Positions 1-18,822 are shown, numbered from the stretch's first letter. The stretch is DNA of 57,916 bases from Balamuthia mandrillaris (GCA_031835245.1 JAVKOQ010000327.1:1-57916), one strand, 5' to 3'. The notes: generated by a model from the sequence alone, not told the origin. Translations and numbers: made by a program.

Positions 1-3000
1 TGGAGCGCTCACCTCGTTGCGTCTTGTCAATCGAGGCAATGTTTTAGAACGCATCGGCCTGTTGCCCACTTTCCACACTTGGATGCATCCGGGACGTGTG
101 CAGCTATTGGTCCAAGCCGTCTTGATCCCAAGTGCCATCACACATGGTTTCTGTACAGGTGTATCTTGATTTAAAGTCTTATCCTTTCGTTCTTGTTCTG
201 GTTCCTTTTCTTTTTCTTCTTCCTCCTCCTCATCGTAAGTACTTCCTTCTATGGCTTCATGCTGTTCTTTCTCTTTTTCCTTTGACGCTTTATTTTTCGA
301 CTTGGGCATAAATTCCACTATTTGTTTGCGACTCTATAATAAGACGAGAATCTTGTCAGAGAGAAAAAGAGAAAGAGGCTGGTAAAAATGTGCAGAGAAA
401 AGTGCGCACCGAAGTCTCCCAAGCAGCCAACGCATTCTTGAAAGGCTTTTTCTTGTCCTTCACAGCAAAAACACCCCAAATAATATTACGATACGCATTC
501 AAGGCAGCTCCACGACATTCCAACCCATGACAATGCCCTTGGATTGTGTTTAATACTTGTCCCTTTTGTTGTTTCATAGTCAATAAGTAATCTTACGAAA
601 GAAAAGAAAGAAGGGAAATACCTCTGGAGTCCACACTTGAATAGTGCCGTCCTCCGAACATATCCAAATCTGGTCTTGCTGAGACACTAATGACCGAATG
701 GGACTTCCGCGATAAACTCCAATCAAGTTACCCGCTGCTTTTCTTGACTAAGAGGAGATAAGTTTTACTTGAAAAGGTGCTGCAATCAAGAGGCAAAAGT
801 ACCTGTGTGTCAAAAACAAATATAGTATTACCACAAGCAATCCAAACATTACGGCCAGCTTTACAAAGATACGGCAATACATTAGCCATTCCTTCCAGAA
901 TGATATCTTCTTTTTCGTTTATCTTTTTGCATGTCTGCAATGGATAGTTTGTTTAAATAAAGAGAACTAAAAATAAAAATGCGATGGCTTAAACTTACCT
1001 TTTGGTCACGAATAATGACAGACGTTTCGGTGGTGGAACTGTGAACACACCACACAGTGTCATCGATGCAAGCCATGGCAGAAGTTGGTTCGTTGGCTTT
1101 GAATTTCTTTTTCAACTTATGCTTGTGCTGATCCCAAACATTAATACCAAGAGATGTGCCTGTCCAAACTGTGTCGCAAGTGGTGTCCATCACGCAATAG
1201 ATCTCTGCGTGATTTGGTACTGCTAGTGTTTTCACATGTGCCTATGTTCATTGCAAAACACAAGTTATGAGCGACAAGGAGAGGGGGAGAGGGGCGAGTG
1301 AGCATGCGAGAAAGCGTACATTGTTTGATAAATTCCAAATGGAGATGAACGAGGAAGCAGAGGTACGAAGGCCAATCCAAGCAAACTTATCAATGGACAG
1401 CTCGTTGTCAACGAGTTGAATGGCGACAATCGCTCCGTCCATCATTTGAGGAGAGGAAGGTGCTGATGCACTGTTATTGTTTTGGTTCTTTTCTGCGGTG
1501 ATAACACCGGAGCCCTTCTGTGGTGGCAACGAGTTGGCGCGAGAAGAAGTTGTGCGACGAAGGCGAAGAGGCTGAGAATTGGAAAGAAACTGCGTCCCAG
1601 AGCTGTCTTGAGGGAGATTGTCCATTAAGTTCAAGAAGCTATGCTGCTGTGCTATTGCCATCGGCACGCTTGGAACTTCCGATGCAGACTCGGTAGCACC
1701 GTTTGACGAGGAGGAAGCTGAAGAAGAATCGGTTGCTTTCTTAATAGTGTCTTCTTTGCTTCCTCCACTACTACTTCTGCTCCTGCTCCTGCTTCTGGTT
1801 CTGTTCACAGTGGTAGAAGAACCAATGGTGCTGCTACTGCCGCTGTCCGTCACGTTATCTTTTGTAGCCTCATGATCAGCGGTTTCTTCTTCTTTTCCAC
1901 TCTCAACATCACCGTCATCGTCGTTTATTCTTGTGAGCACACCGCGGGCTCGCGCCCTAGCAGCGCTATCATAAGTGGCCCTACGGGATGGTAGCGGAGC
2001 CAAAGGTGGCGGCGTGCGAGAGGTTTTGCCAAGATTGGTCAGTGGTTGCTCCTCAGCCGCTGATGTTGTTTCACCATTATTGCTGTTTGAGTCGGTGCTA
2101 ACATTGGAAAGAGTGGAGGGTGATGCTTTCCTTGGGCTGCTTGGAGAGGAGTGAGAGCCAGAGAAGATGCCAGAGGATGCCTTCCTGGTGAGGTGCTTTG
2201 GTATGGAAGCCAGCATTGAGGCGGAGGACAAAGAAGAAGATAAAGAAGATGCCAGAGAGAAAAGAGGAGGCGAGGAGGAAGAGGTTGACACAGCAGGAGG
2301 TAACGCAGAAGCAGAAGCTGAAGCTGAAGGGGCAGCAGGAGGCAACGAAGGCGAATAATCCGCATCGCTCTTACAGAAGAACGAAGCGCCACCACCACCC
2401 TTTTGTGTTGTATCATTTGACTCGTCCTCCACATCCAGTTCTTCTTCCAAAGTGCTCTTCTCAAGTACAGCTGCTTCTTTAGCTTCCCATGGACGGGTTG
2501 GTTGAAGGTTAGCACGAATATCAGAGAGTCTGGCAACGATCGAGTCGAAAGAAGGGCGATTGTCAGGGGCTTTGTCCCAGCACTCCATAATCAGCTTGAT
2601 ATATTGTTGTTCGTGAGGAAGGGTTGCCTCAGGAAAGGTGGGTCGCAGTCCTGCCACTATGGCATCCTCCAGTTGGTAAGAGAAGGCGTACTCAGCTTGA
2701 TACTCCGCGAACGGATGTGCTCTCGTTAGTAACTCCTATAGTTTATTTCGGTCAGCAAAGGAGTATAATACAAAACAAAAACAACAAACCCATAAAATGA
2801 TGCCAAAGCCATAAACATCAGCCTTTTCATTATATTCTCCTCCTGTTAGGATTTCAGGAGGGAGCCACGCGTAGTTTGATACCTGCCGTCCAATCTGCGA
2901 GGATGTAAGCTGTGTTGATAAACCAAAGTCTGAAGAAGAAAAAAAATGAGTCACACAATTTTGGCAACGTGGATGGAATATTGTAATATTACCTGCCACT

Positions 3001-3831
3001 TTGGCCACTATAGCTTCGGATGAATCATTCGAAGCAAGCTAAAAAGATTAAAAGAAAGAGGAGAGTAAGTAATCATTCAGTTCACAACGAAATGAAGCAC
3101 AAACCAGAATGTTAGGCGATTTTAAGTCTCCATGCTATTTTATAGTGAATAAGTCCGTCAGAATAATAATAAGGATGAGGAGAAGTTAACATACCACTAC
3201 AGGAGGAGTGGCAGAGTGAAGAAAATTCATGCCAACAGCAACATCACGAGCGATCTTGAGGCGAAGGTTCCAATCAACGTCGCTTGATGCAGCGTGTAAA
3301 AACTCATATAAGTTCCCGAAGGCTAAGTACTCAGTTACTATGAGTAGAGGTTGCATACAAATGCCCTTCAGTTCAACTGTGTAGGGATGCCTCAGACCGC
3401 TGGTTGTATGTGGAATGCGTAAGTATCTGAGAGGGAGAGGAGAGGAGAGAGAAGAGAGGAGAGAGAATGAAACCTCATGAAGAGTACTTCTCGACGAAGC
3501 TCTTTGAATTTTTCAAGTAGTTCTGTCTCATCACCACCGGATTCTTGCGTGATAGTGATTTTCTGTTGGGTAATAAAGCAATAAGTACATGGAGAGAGGT
3601 ACTGCAATGCACAACACTGTTCCAACCTTTACTGCCACGGTTTGTCCTTTGTATTTTCCTCTATAAACGTTTGCAAAGCTACCTCGTCCTATCCTGTTAT
3701 TTAAAAAAAACAGTCGCGTGAGAAACGCTTGCCTGGAAAGAGAGAGGGATATGCATACATTTCCTCCATTTCAACTTGTCCACTCTCAATCATAAACTTA
3801 CGCACATCCACCAGTGACTAGAAGAGAAAAC

Positions 3832-3889
<58 letters not shown>

Positions 3890-6527
3890 CTCGGTATTAG
3901 TTTCGAAACAGGGAAAAAATCAAGAACGAGAAAATACAATATCAGGAGCCAGATAATCCAATCGAACAGAACAGCGTCCTTCCAAACCACAAGGAAGGTC
4001 TTTATGTCCCTGTGCCACCGCCTTCTCGATGTCGCTGATCGAAAACTCGTGCGACAGTTCACGCTGATAGTAGAAGCAATGAGGACAACCAGCAGTAACC
4101 TTCAGCAGCTGGCCTTTAAACCAACCTTCCACCAACCCTTTTAGAGGTATGAAAAAAGCTTTCAACAGGTCTGTTCTCTACAAGATGATGCGGTTAAATA
4201 TGAGTGTAAAAGAAAGGCTTTACCGTCAATACTGGCGATCAAAAAGCCATGCAAGCGGTGGTAATCTCGCACGTTATCACGAGCAGTACGACGAATCATC
4301 ATTCGAAGGCAATATAGCTCTGGAAGGTACTCCAAATAGGCCTTGATGGCTGTGTCCTTAAGGCAGAGAATGATGCCATTTGTCCAATAACTCAAAACAG
4401 AAAGGTCCGGGATGCGCTCCTCCAGGTGTATGGTCCTCACAAAAAGACGGCTGAAAAAGCCCAATGGTAGGAAGGAAAAGTAATATATGCGAGACATTTG
4501 CTGTAAACCTTCTGCCTCGATAATCGGTGATACAGTTGTCGCTATCGACGATGGAGTGGCGCTCGTTTGTAAAGGATGTGGTGTGTTGCTGATAATACTT
4601 CCCGTTGCCGTTGTTGCGTCTTCGGAAGTTATAGTTCGTGCTAATTGTTGGGAAGAGGTTAACGCAGCCACTGAAGACTCGGAAGGAGCGATCTCTTCCG
4701 TTCCTTCCACTTCCCCATCCACTGCTGTGATTGAAGAAGAGGAAGCAACAGGAGCAGCAGCAGGAGATTGCAAACAGGGCCAAAGATCGTTGATTTGAAA
4801 AGGGCGTTGCTTGTCCAAAAGGCAAGGCACCAAGCTCACTTCTTCCTCCGGAGGAACCCCTGGCTTGTGCATCGGATAAATTATCTCAAACTTGCGCAAC
4901 AGGTTGAGAAGAGTGGGATGAAGGGAGGGCGGAAACATGGGTGGTTTCCAGATGAGGTGAAGATCTTTGTGCATGAGCGTTCCGTCTTTGACCATGTTGT
5001 ACTTCATGGTAACGACCGTACTCAGCACGTCCGTCAACCATTGAGGATCCAAGAAGACCAACTCGCTAAGTTCTGCACGATGTTTTTGTTCCTGCTGCTT
5101 GTGGTCTTTACGTGTCTTGTTGCCAGGCCCAGTTTGGTCTTCGCCCCCTTGAAAGCCAAAGTAAAGAACGTCACCGATTTCGTGGAGGAAGTGGAGGGCA
5201 TTGTTTACTTCGTCCGCTGGCACGTCAAAGTCTAAAGCTTTCTGTCGAAACGACGCATATTTCTGAAGAAAGGACAAGCAAAAAGCGTTAAACAAACCTC
5301 GAAACATTCCAACGAACTGATATAGCTAAATCAGCCGCAAAAATACAAACCATAATGGGTGGTTTGCCGTCATCTTGCTTCTTCTTTTTCATTCGTTTGG
5401 CCCACTCGCTGAGGAGCAGCCATGTCGCTGGGACACCAGTTACTCCAACCAACCCTACGCCATACCGCAATCAGTTCTCAACACAAGGTTCAAAAAAAAT
5501 AAGCATTTCTTATGTGCTACCAACCCTTCTGCTGTGCAATGCTATGCAATCCCGTTTTGAGTTCAGCAATTCCTTTACCAGTCTTACAGCTGACGCCCTT
5601 TAATCCATTTACATGTGCATTAGCTTTTTGTCAACACCGAATAGAAGAGAAGAAGCATGCTAAATGAGAAAGTGTGTACCGTGCAAAGTACGATGTCAGG
5701 AAAGTTCCGCTGGAAGCGCTCTGAAATAAGCTGAAGTATTTCTTTGGCGTACTCGGTTCTTTCTTTGCGAAAGTTCTTGTGATCGAGATGAGTGCCCACT
5801 ATGACAACAGGGCATCCTTTTGCTCTCATGCTCAACGAATTGAGCCAGTATTCCACTTTGGCCAATCGTCCAGGCTCCTCCCAAAGTGCCAAGTTAAATA
5901 CCAACACATATCTATTCGATAAAGTGAAAGGGGATAAGAGAAAAGAAAGGCATGAGGAAAAGATGAGAAAAGAAAGGAATGCTTTGGTACATTGCTCGTT
6001 TGGATAAGAAGAACTGGTGAGTAACTTGATAAAGGTCTTGTCCTGCAAAATCCCATGCATTATATTGAACATCTTCATCCTCAAAGGTTGCGATGTCAAT
6101 GCTGCGCATTACATTGTTCAGAGGAACAGAGAGAGAGTGAGAGAGAGGGAGGGATTGTAAGTGCTCATAGCGGATGAGAAATGTCAAAGAAAGAAAGAAT
6201 GGTACCCGTCAGTGGCTATGTTGGGCTCCTTTGATTTTTTCTTTACGATTTTCTTGGAAGGCGCAAAGCAGGTTATAAGACTGGTTTTACCAACGTTGGC
6301 CTCGCCTACTACCATCAGTTTTACAGTGGTTTGCGCACGGCTGTTTTTTGTTATCTTTTTGAAGTAGCTTTTCTGCGCTTCGGTGGTTGCATCATGAATG
6401 GCGGCCGGAAAGGCCCACAATGGGTTGTCCTTAAGTTTCAATACCTGAAGCGTGTCCATTTCTCCTAATTCTGTAAAGAACAAGTTAAAACATGCAAAGA
6501 AAGACGCACGAACATAGAGAACGGAAG

Positions 6528-6568
<41 letters not shown>

Positions 6569-7683
6569 CAATAGGCACATAATCCAAAAGGTTGGAAGAC
6601 ACCCAAAGATCGCTAAGGCGAGGGAGAGAGACGATGGAATGAGGCAAAGCACACAGCTGGTTATGTTCAGCAAGGATGGTATGCAGTTTAGGAAGCGTCG
6701 TTTTGTTAAAGAAGCTCTCCGGTAAACGACGTAGAGAGTTAAAGCTGAGATCGATTCGTCTAAGATTGGGCAGAGGCAATGCAGTCTGTTGTAGTTGTCC
6801 CGTTTCGGTGTTGAACGGAACCCAAAAGAGAGGCCAAGGCAGTTGCTTTAGGCTATTGTTGTTCAAGTAGAGTTCCAACAGAAGTGGAAAGTGTTTATCG
6901 CCGTCCATCATCTCAGCCATCAGCTCAGCTGAGTTATTCGAGAGAGGGAGGACGCGTCTCTTGCCAGTAGCTGCGTGATTGGGGTCGTGCTCATCGATGC
7001 CCAGATGGTTGTGGCTCAAGTCCAACAAACGCAACTTTTTGAGTTTTGTGAGAGAGTGCGGCAAGGTCGTGAGTTTGTTGTTGTGCAAGTCCAACACGTC
7101 TATATGCAACAGGTTGCAGCAGAAATCCTCCGGAAGACTCGTCAGACCACACCCTATCAATATCAACTGCCACAAAAAACAAGAAGGCTTGAGCATCTCA
7201 GAAAACAATAACGTTGAGAAGGAAAGCAGGAAAGAATAAACAAACTTGACGAATGGTGTTGCCTTGTACAGCCTGAAAGGCTTGAAGAGTAAGACTTTGA
7301 GGCGGATAGTATGACCAATCCAAGCGACAAGGAATGGAGGAGCTAGGATCCGGCGTTGTGTCTTCTTTGCCACGTTTGGCGGACTTCAGTTGCTTTGCTC
7401 TTTTCTTGTTGGCGGTGAGCCGCCGCGACAAGAGGTTTTGCTTTTGGGACTCGATGGAGCCCGGGCAAGGCGACTTGGGCAGCTTGATCTCCACCAACGT
7501 CTCGTTGAACTCCATCACTTCCAGGTACTTATCCAGAATGGCGTTGAGCGGCGTTTTCAGCTGTGCGTGGCTGAGGTAAAGGTGCGCTAATGTTGCGTTG
7601 TATTTCAGCGCAGAAGCGATGGCCAAGTGCCCGTCTACATCATACCAAGTAAAGAGCAGTTGGTTTTCTGTAGAGGAGAGAGC

Positions 7684-7714
<31 letters not shown>

Positions 7715-7952
7715 AGAGAAAGAGAAAGAGAAAGAGAAAGAGAAAGAGAAAGAGAAAGAGAAAGAGAAAGAGAAAGAGAAAGAGAAAGAGAAAGAGAAAG
7801 AGAGTTGAGGGAAGCGATGTACCCTCTTGAATATAGTTCCGCTCCATTGCGAGGAAGGTGAGGGCATGGTTCCTCTGCAAACCCTTTGCCAAGCTGATAG
7901 CATCCACCGAATTGAGCTTTTGCACAAACCAGTCACGGTCAGTTTGTTAGAC

Positions 7953-7983
<31 letters not shown>

Positions 7984-8674
7984 AGCAAAAAAGAGTGGGA
8001 GGGCTATAGGTCACTTGGTTAGAACTGAGGTCGAGGTGAGTCAAGGTTCTGTTTGCGGAGAGAGCCCTCGCTATGGAGGCCAATGCTCCTGTGGTTTTAC
8101 TGTTCGAGTGGAGGGTATTTCCCGAGAGGTCAAGGTACCGCAAAGTTGTGTTTATCAAGAGCGCATCTTTTTTTTTTTTTTGTTTTTGTAAGTTTATTTT
8201 TTTTTTTTTTTTGGTTTGAGGAGAGAGAGAGAGAACCTCCAATAGCAGCTCCGCCAATGCGAGTGATGTCCCGCCGTTCTTCTCCAACGGTGAGCGAGTT
8301 GGCAAGGTGCTGTGTGGCATTGGTGGTGAGGACCAGCTTGTTCAGCGTCTTGTCTTCCTTCAACAGCTCTGCAAGTACAATTGCACCGTCGTCTCCAAGC
8401 TTCAATTGTATTGTGTTTATTTGTTTTTTTTATTTTTTTTGGGTTTCAACATAAAAACAGATAAGAGAGTAAGAGAAGAAAGGATGGAGGTTCTTTTAAA
8501 ACAAACCCGAAAGGCATCAATTGCGAGGGACTGTATGACTTGCGCGGGCAATATGACATCTTTGACCACTTCGGCCTCTTTGGCTCCAACCTTTTCCTTG
8601 GAGAGGTCCAAGTGGAAGTGCCGCTTCTCAGCTTGACTTGTTTTTCGCTCTATGCTCTTCTTAAAATTATCCAT
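1..8674 (-). CDS. Roco family protein: LRR, Roc GTPase, COR, protein kinase, WD40-like (3' end outside window)
   Basis: This is a multi-exon Roco signalling protein of the LRRK2/Dictyostelium Roco type, with at least about 20 exons. The start ATG is at 8674 (MDNFKKS). RNI-type and classical leucine-rich repeats fill about 8405-6570 (for example LRYLDLSGN, LDLSHNHLG). The Roc GTPase follows: P-loop GEANVGKTS near 6300, switch-II DFAGQ near 6060, G4 THLD near 5790 and a SCKTGKG G5-like motif near 5575. The COR domain spans about 5470-3940. The kinase runs about 3695-2520: glycine loop IGRGSFANVY, VAVK lysine, HGDLKSPN catalytic loop, DFG, WLPPEIL and a C-lobe ending with WDKAPDNRPSF. A long Ser-rich linker (about 2510-1450) leads to beta-propeller repeats such as IWICSEDGTIQVW. 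The frame reaches the left window edge, although GTGAGC at about 11 may be a donor site. Domain order is seen; the GTPase-regulated kinase role comes from the family. Confidence 0.93.
3832..3888. repeat. (GA)n microsatellite in a Roco intron
   Basis: This is a nearly pure GA dinucleotide run, interrupted once by AAA. It lies in the intron between the COR-kinase linker exon (about 4150-3940) and the short exon at about 3825-3760. On the coding (minus) strand it reads as CT, so it resembles an expanded polypyrimidine tract. Confidence 0.9.
6531..6566. repeat. (GA)n microsatellite in a Roco intron
   Basis: This GA dinucleotide run lies directly downstream of the LRR exon that ends near 6570. 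It reads CT on the coding strand. Confidence 0.9.
7684..7804. repeat. (GA)n followed by (GAGAAA)n compound microsatellite in a Roco intron
   Basis: A GA run passes into about 16 copies of the hexamer GAGAAA. On the coding strand this reads as CT and then TTTCTC units. It sits between two LRR exons and is the longest repeat in the Roco gene. Arg/Glu/Lys-rich or Phe-rich open frames over it are artefacts of the repeat. Confidence 0.92.
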
Positions 8675-9196
8675 CCTCTTCTCCTCTGTAGATATAGTGT
8701 GTTGTTGTTGTAGGTCGGAACGGAGAGCTTGTGTTGTGTTTGGTCTAGGCTGTTTTTTGCTGAAGGAACCAACAACTCTCCGTCACAGTCTTATTTCGTA
8801 GGTTTTAGCAAAACGTTGAGCCAAGACGCATCGCCCTCCTTGACCCTTCCGATTATTGAAACGACCGTATTCTTCTTAGTTGCTGTGCCTTGGCTCTTTT
8901 TGTAATTTTTTCTGCCGAGTAAGTTCCAACTTTGCTTTGGCTCTTCTTCTTTCTTCTGGACTAGAGTGGACTAAAACTACAATTTAACACAAGCACCGCG
9001 TTGCAGTTTAGGCTGGGCGTTTCCTTTTGCTTCTGTGGGCCATAATGAAATCGTTAATGTAATGTATTAATTTTAATTTGGGTTGTGTGACGCTTTCTTT
9101 TTTTTCTGTAAAGTCTTTTTTAGTTGGTGTGGATCTGCTTTGGCCTTTGTTGCCAAAAAAAAGGATGGTACTACAGGAGCAGCAAGAGCTTGCGGA
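8675..9196. other. Intergenic region between Roco start and RBM22 stop
   Basis: Both flanking genes are on the minus strand, so this stretch should hold the Roco promoter and 5' UTR and the RBM22 3' UTR. It contains short T runs and AT-rich patches near 9050-9075. I see no open frame, RNA gene or repeat that I can support. Confidence 0.6.
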
Positions 9197-10702
9197 TCAC
9201 TTAGATCCAACTGCAGAAGAGGATGATGACGGGGAAGATGAGGAAGAAGGGGTATCAAGAAGAGGGGCGGCACCCATGCGATTCGGATTCATGGATGGAT
9301 AATACGTGGGTGCGGCGTAGGGCACAAGCGGCGTGCCCGTCACAGGGGGAGCAGTGGTGGGGCGTGAAATGCCAGGCGGAGGGGCCACCACCGGCGGTGC
9401 TGCGTTGAACGAAGTGCTAAAACCTAGAAGAGAGGAAGGAGGAGGGGGCATGCCCTGGATGGCGGCTGGGGGAGGAGGAAGGCCGGACGGGGCGCCGGAG
9501 GGACCCTGCTGAGGACCTTGGCGAGCCCAAGAAAGGCGGAGGGTCACTCCTTTGAGGTCAGTGCGGGTGCCTAAGGTTGCCACCGCTCGTTCGGCCTCTT
9601 CGCGTGCTTTGTAGGTGATGAATGCACATTGTTTGTCCGCTTTCACGTTTATCTTTGTTATCTCTCCATAGGCATAAAAGTGGTCCCTTTTTATTTTATT
9701 TTTTTTTAAAAAAAATCCCAGGTTAGTTCAGAAGGCTGCAAAAAAGAACGACCAAGGAAAACAAACGAAGATGGAGAGCGAGAAGTAAAAGATAAATACC
9801 TGAGGTCAGCTTCTGTGATAGAGGAGTTAACATTACCGACATAAAGGGTAGAAAAGTCGGGGTCTTCCGGCGGCAACAGCTGAGCAAAAGTGGAGGCTTT
9901 ACTCAAGAGCTTGCGGGCAACGGGGTCGTTCACGCCATAGTACCTATCCTTGATGTTCTGTTTTGCCATTTCCTCGTTTTGTTCTGGATTTTCGTGTCTG
10001 TAGGGGCAGAGGTTGCCTCGATTGCACTCTCCTTTCAACCAAAAGCTACAGACGTGGGTTCTGTTTCGTTTGTAGTAGGGCTCCGTTCTTTGGAGGCGAC
10101 GTAGGGACTCGTTCACTGTGCTGTTCATCTTGCCGTAGGTAAGACGGCCTTGAGCCACCTCTCGCTCGGCCTGCTCCGCAAAATACTCTCTATTCACTTC
10201 GTGGTAGGGGATCTGTGGCGCATCTGCTACTTGGGAGTCTCTCACTTGCACAGGAAGACCTGTTTGTTTTTAGTTTTTGTTTGTTGTGATGAGTCACATT
10301 TGCACTAGAGAGTAGAGAGAAGAAATAATAAGAGGAGGAGACACAAACCGAATTCCAAGTCAAGAAGGCAGGTCTGACAAATGTTTTTAAGTTTCGCGCA
10401 GACTTGACAGATCTCTGTCTTTTTGTGCCGAGCTTCGGTGCCGGGCTTCCATCTGAACACTGTGAAGGGGCGAGCGCACACCTTACACTCTTTGTCAAAG
10501 TTCGCTTTGGTCTGCACAAGATCTCGAGAAGTTAGATTGAAGCGAGGGATCGGAAAAGGAAACGAAAGATGGTGTTCTAACAAACCATGCGAATGTACGG
10601 GTTATCCCCAAGACACGTCTCGCAAACAATGGGGAATTCGCTAGATTCCCATCCCGCCTTCCCAGTGCTTTTCTTTTGGTGTCCTTTGTCCCAGTACGAC
10701 AT
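9197..10702 (-). CDS. RBM22: Pre-mRNA splicing factor RBM22/Slt11 (Cwc2/Ecm2 family)
   Basis: This spliceosomal protein binds U6 and the pre-mRNA near the catalytic centre. There are four exons: 10702-10586, 10511-10349, 10260-9800 and about 9686-9197, with frames matching across GT-AG introns. The ATG at 10702 gives [11 protein letters not shown]. The N-terminal zinc-binding part shows [26 protein letters not shown] and [19 protein letters not shown] finger follows ([19 protein letters not shown]). The RRM shows RNP motifs LYVGNV and CAFITY, with ADKQ just before the second, and is split by the last intron. The tail is Pro/Gly/Ser-rich, as in metazoan RBM22. The length of about 410 residues matches the family. 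It is divergent from TMEM19 across 212 bp. Confidence 0.96.
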
Positions 10703-10914
10703 GACCGTGCAAGACCAAAAACAAAAAGTTTCTTCTCTCTTTCTTCTGTTTTCTTTTTTCTTTTTTCTTTTCTTTTTTTTTGCTTTAGTTTAGCGACGGC
10801 TCCTCGTGTCGACAGAAATAATCACCTATCTCTTATCCCTAAGGAAGACGCGAGTGTGGACCTGAGATACTAGCCAAAAACGATAAAGAAACGAAAAACG
10901 AGAAAGAAAGAAAG
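10703..10914. promoter_or_regulatory. Shared divergent promoter region, RBM22 (-) and TMEM19 (+)
   Basis: Only 212 bp separate the two start codons. The region contains a long T-rich stretch (about 10728-10792, CTTTTTTC units), which is a plausible nucleosome-depleted poly(dA:dT) element. No TATA box stands out. The promoter role is inferred from gene orientation. Confidence 0.6.
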
Positions 10915-12170
10915 ATGACCGACGTGCTGTACGTTCGCGCCGTGGTGGGTGCTGTGATGAGCGTGCTGTTGGCGGCGGGAGGTTATCGGAAAAAATCGTT
11001 GAACAAGAGTGGAGCCTTTTCGGCCTTGTTCGTGGGCTTCATCACGTGTCTGGCAGGCTTTCGCACCACCATTACCTTGTTGCTCTTCTTTTTCTCGTCC
11101 TCCTACCTCACCAAGCTGAAAGCCAAAGAGAAAAGAAAGATCGAAGAGAATTTCAAAGAAGGCGGGCAACGTAACTGGGTTCAAGTGGTACTTCTCCTGC
11201 AAACCGCCATCCTATTTGACATTTTTCTCCTCTTTGTTCAACCTCACTAAGAACCTGTTGGTATTTATTTATAAATGGAGGTAACGAATGGTGGAACAGG
11301 GACGTTGTTGTGCCTTTTGTACATATGCTTGGTCGGCGAAACGGAATACTACATCGACTTTGAAAACAACCTGACCGCCAGTTTACTGCTCACGGCATTC
11401 CTGGGGTAAGCCTGCCCCTCTTGTTCTGCTTGCTAAACCACCACCTTACTATCCCAATGGCCTACTCTATTTTTTAAAACTACTAAGGCACTACGCCTGT
11501 TGCAATGGAGACACATGGGCTTCAGAGGTCGGCGTTTTAAGCCCAGGACATCCTTTGCTCCTCACCACCGGCAAAAGGGTTCGTCTACCTCTTCTTGCCT
11601 CTATTCTTCCCTATGCTTATCCTCCTTTAATCGTCTCGTCTTCCCTACCAAACAAAAAGGTGCCAAAAGGAACGAATGGAGGGGTATCAGCACTGGGCTA
11701 TATCGCCTGCCTGATGGGCGGGCTCTTTCTTGGCATATTTTTCTACCTGAGTGGGTGGTGGTTTTGTGGAGTAGAACCTGTTCATGTGCCTCAATGGCCT
11801 CTTATTCTGCTTGGCGCGTTTGCAGGCGTTGTAGGTAGCACGGTGCGTAACTCCTTCTCTTTCTTCCCCTCATCCGTTGGCCAATAAGGCGAATTCGTTG
11901 TGCTCTCTATCTCAGATCGATTCTCTTTTGGGAGCGTGGTTCCAGTACTCTGGCTTCTGCGAGAAGCAAAAGAAGGTGGTATCCAGGCCGGGGCCGGGCG
12001 TTAAACACATCACAGGAATAGAATTGCTTACCAATGAACAGGTAACCTGTTTTTTTTTTCTGCGTTGGTGGCGGTAGTAACGAATACGAGTTGCTGCCTT
12101 TCAGGTTAACTTTCTGTCTGCATTGTTGACCTCACTTCTTACGGCTGGTTGTGCGTATTGCGTGATGTGA
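10915..12170 (+). CDS. TMEM19: TMEM19/DUF92 integral membrane protein
   Basis: This is a polytopic membrane protein of the DUF92 family, which includes animal TMEM19 and the plant/cyanobacterial phytyl-phosphate kinase VTE6. Six exons join in frame: 10915-11187, 11281-11405, 11488-11578, 11660-11842, 11916-12041 and 12105-12170 (TGA). Diagnostic family blocks are [38 protein letters not shown] and [17 protein letters not shown]. Hydrophobic segments occur throughout, including the last 20 residues. The length of about 290 residues is slightly below human TMEM19. Introns are 69-92 nt, and the third starts with GTTCGT. Family membership is well supported. Whether it acts as a prenol-phosphate kinase cannot be told from the sequence alone. 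Confidence 0.93.
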
Positions 12171-12324
12171 CGAGTGTACGCTCATGCTCCAACGAACCAC
12201 AAGCGCAGAGTAGAAGAGCACAGAAGAGAGGAAGAGGAGGATAACGAGGAATTGAGCAAGAACCTGGTTTATTTACCGTTCCTCATTAAATGAAAGAGTC
12301 GTTCGTTACAGGGTAGCGAGTGCT

Positions 12325-12597
12325 TCACTTGGCCTCCACAGCCTTGGTCTCCTGCTTCTGAGCCTGGTTCTTTTGCTTCTTGTTGTGCTTCTTGGCCCAC
12401 TTTTGGTTACGAAGGAACTTGGAATCCATCTAAATGCGACAAAGGTTGGATTAAAGAAAATCAAAAAAAAAAGTGAGAAAGAGATAAAAGCTTACCCCCT
12501 TGGTAGATCGATATCTGTGTTCCTTGGGCTTCTTGATACCGTTGCGGTGGTTCTTCTTGCCCTGGTTGTGTGTGGTGTGGTTCTTGGACTTGGCCAT
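12325..12597 (-). CDS. RPL29: 60S ribosomal protein eL29
   Basis: This is a small, very basic large-subunit ribosomal protein. Two exons (12597-12496 and 12429-12325, TGA) encode 68 residues. The N-terminus [12 protein letters not shown] and the following [11 protein letters not shown] and [16 protein letters not shown] are the near-invariant eL29 signature. The 66-nt intron interrupts exactly between STKG and MDSKF. The gene is tail-to-tail with TMEM19 (154 bp) and has a telomere-like repeat about 150 bp upstream of its start codon, which may belong to its promoter. Confidence 0.97.
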
Positions 12598-12750
12598 TTC
12601 GAAGCTCTTTTCGACTCACGAGGAACGCGGACTGCACTGATTACTGAGCGAAGAAGAGTAGGATGGCGATTCCTTCTTTCTTTACTTGTTGTAAAACTCC
12701 GGCGGACCTTTGGCCAACCCTCGAGCGAACAAAAAAGGATTTCTGTAAAC

Positions 12751-12800
12751 AGGGTTAGGGTTAGGGTTAGGGTTAGGGTTAGGGTTAGGGTTGGGGTTAG
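12751..12800. repeat. Interstitial telomere-type repeat (TTAGGG)n
   Basis: Eight head-to-tail units read TTAGGG on the plus strand; one unit is degenerate (TTGGGG). The block lies between the eL29 start codon (12597, minus) and the INO80 stop (12827, minus), so it falls in the eL29 upstream region. It is flanked by ordinary single-copy genes on both sides, which rules out a chromosome end at this point. Confidence 0.95.
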
Positions 12801-12826
12801 TGCTTATTGTTACGCTTTCAGTTTTA

Positions 12827-18822
<5,996 letters not shown>

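Noticed and set aside
7598-7861. Long Arg/Glu- and Phe/Leu-rich open frames over the Roco GA/GAGAAA repeat
   Set aside because: They are produced by the repeat itself, lie in an intron, and have no homology outside it.
12751-12800. Chromosome end
   Set aside because: The TTAGGG block is short and has ordinary genes on both sides; it is interstitial.
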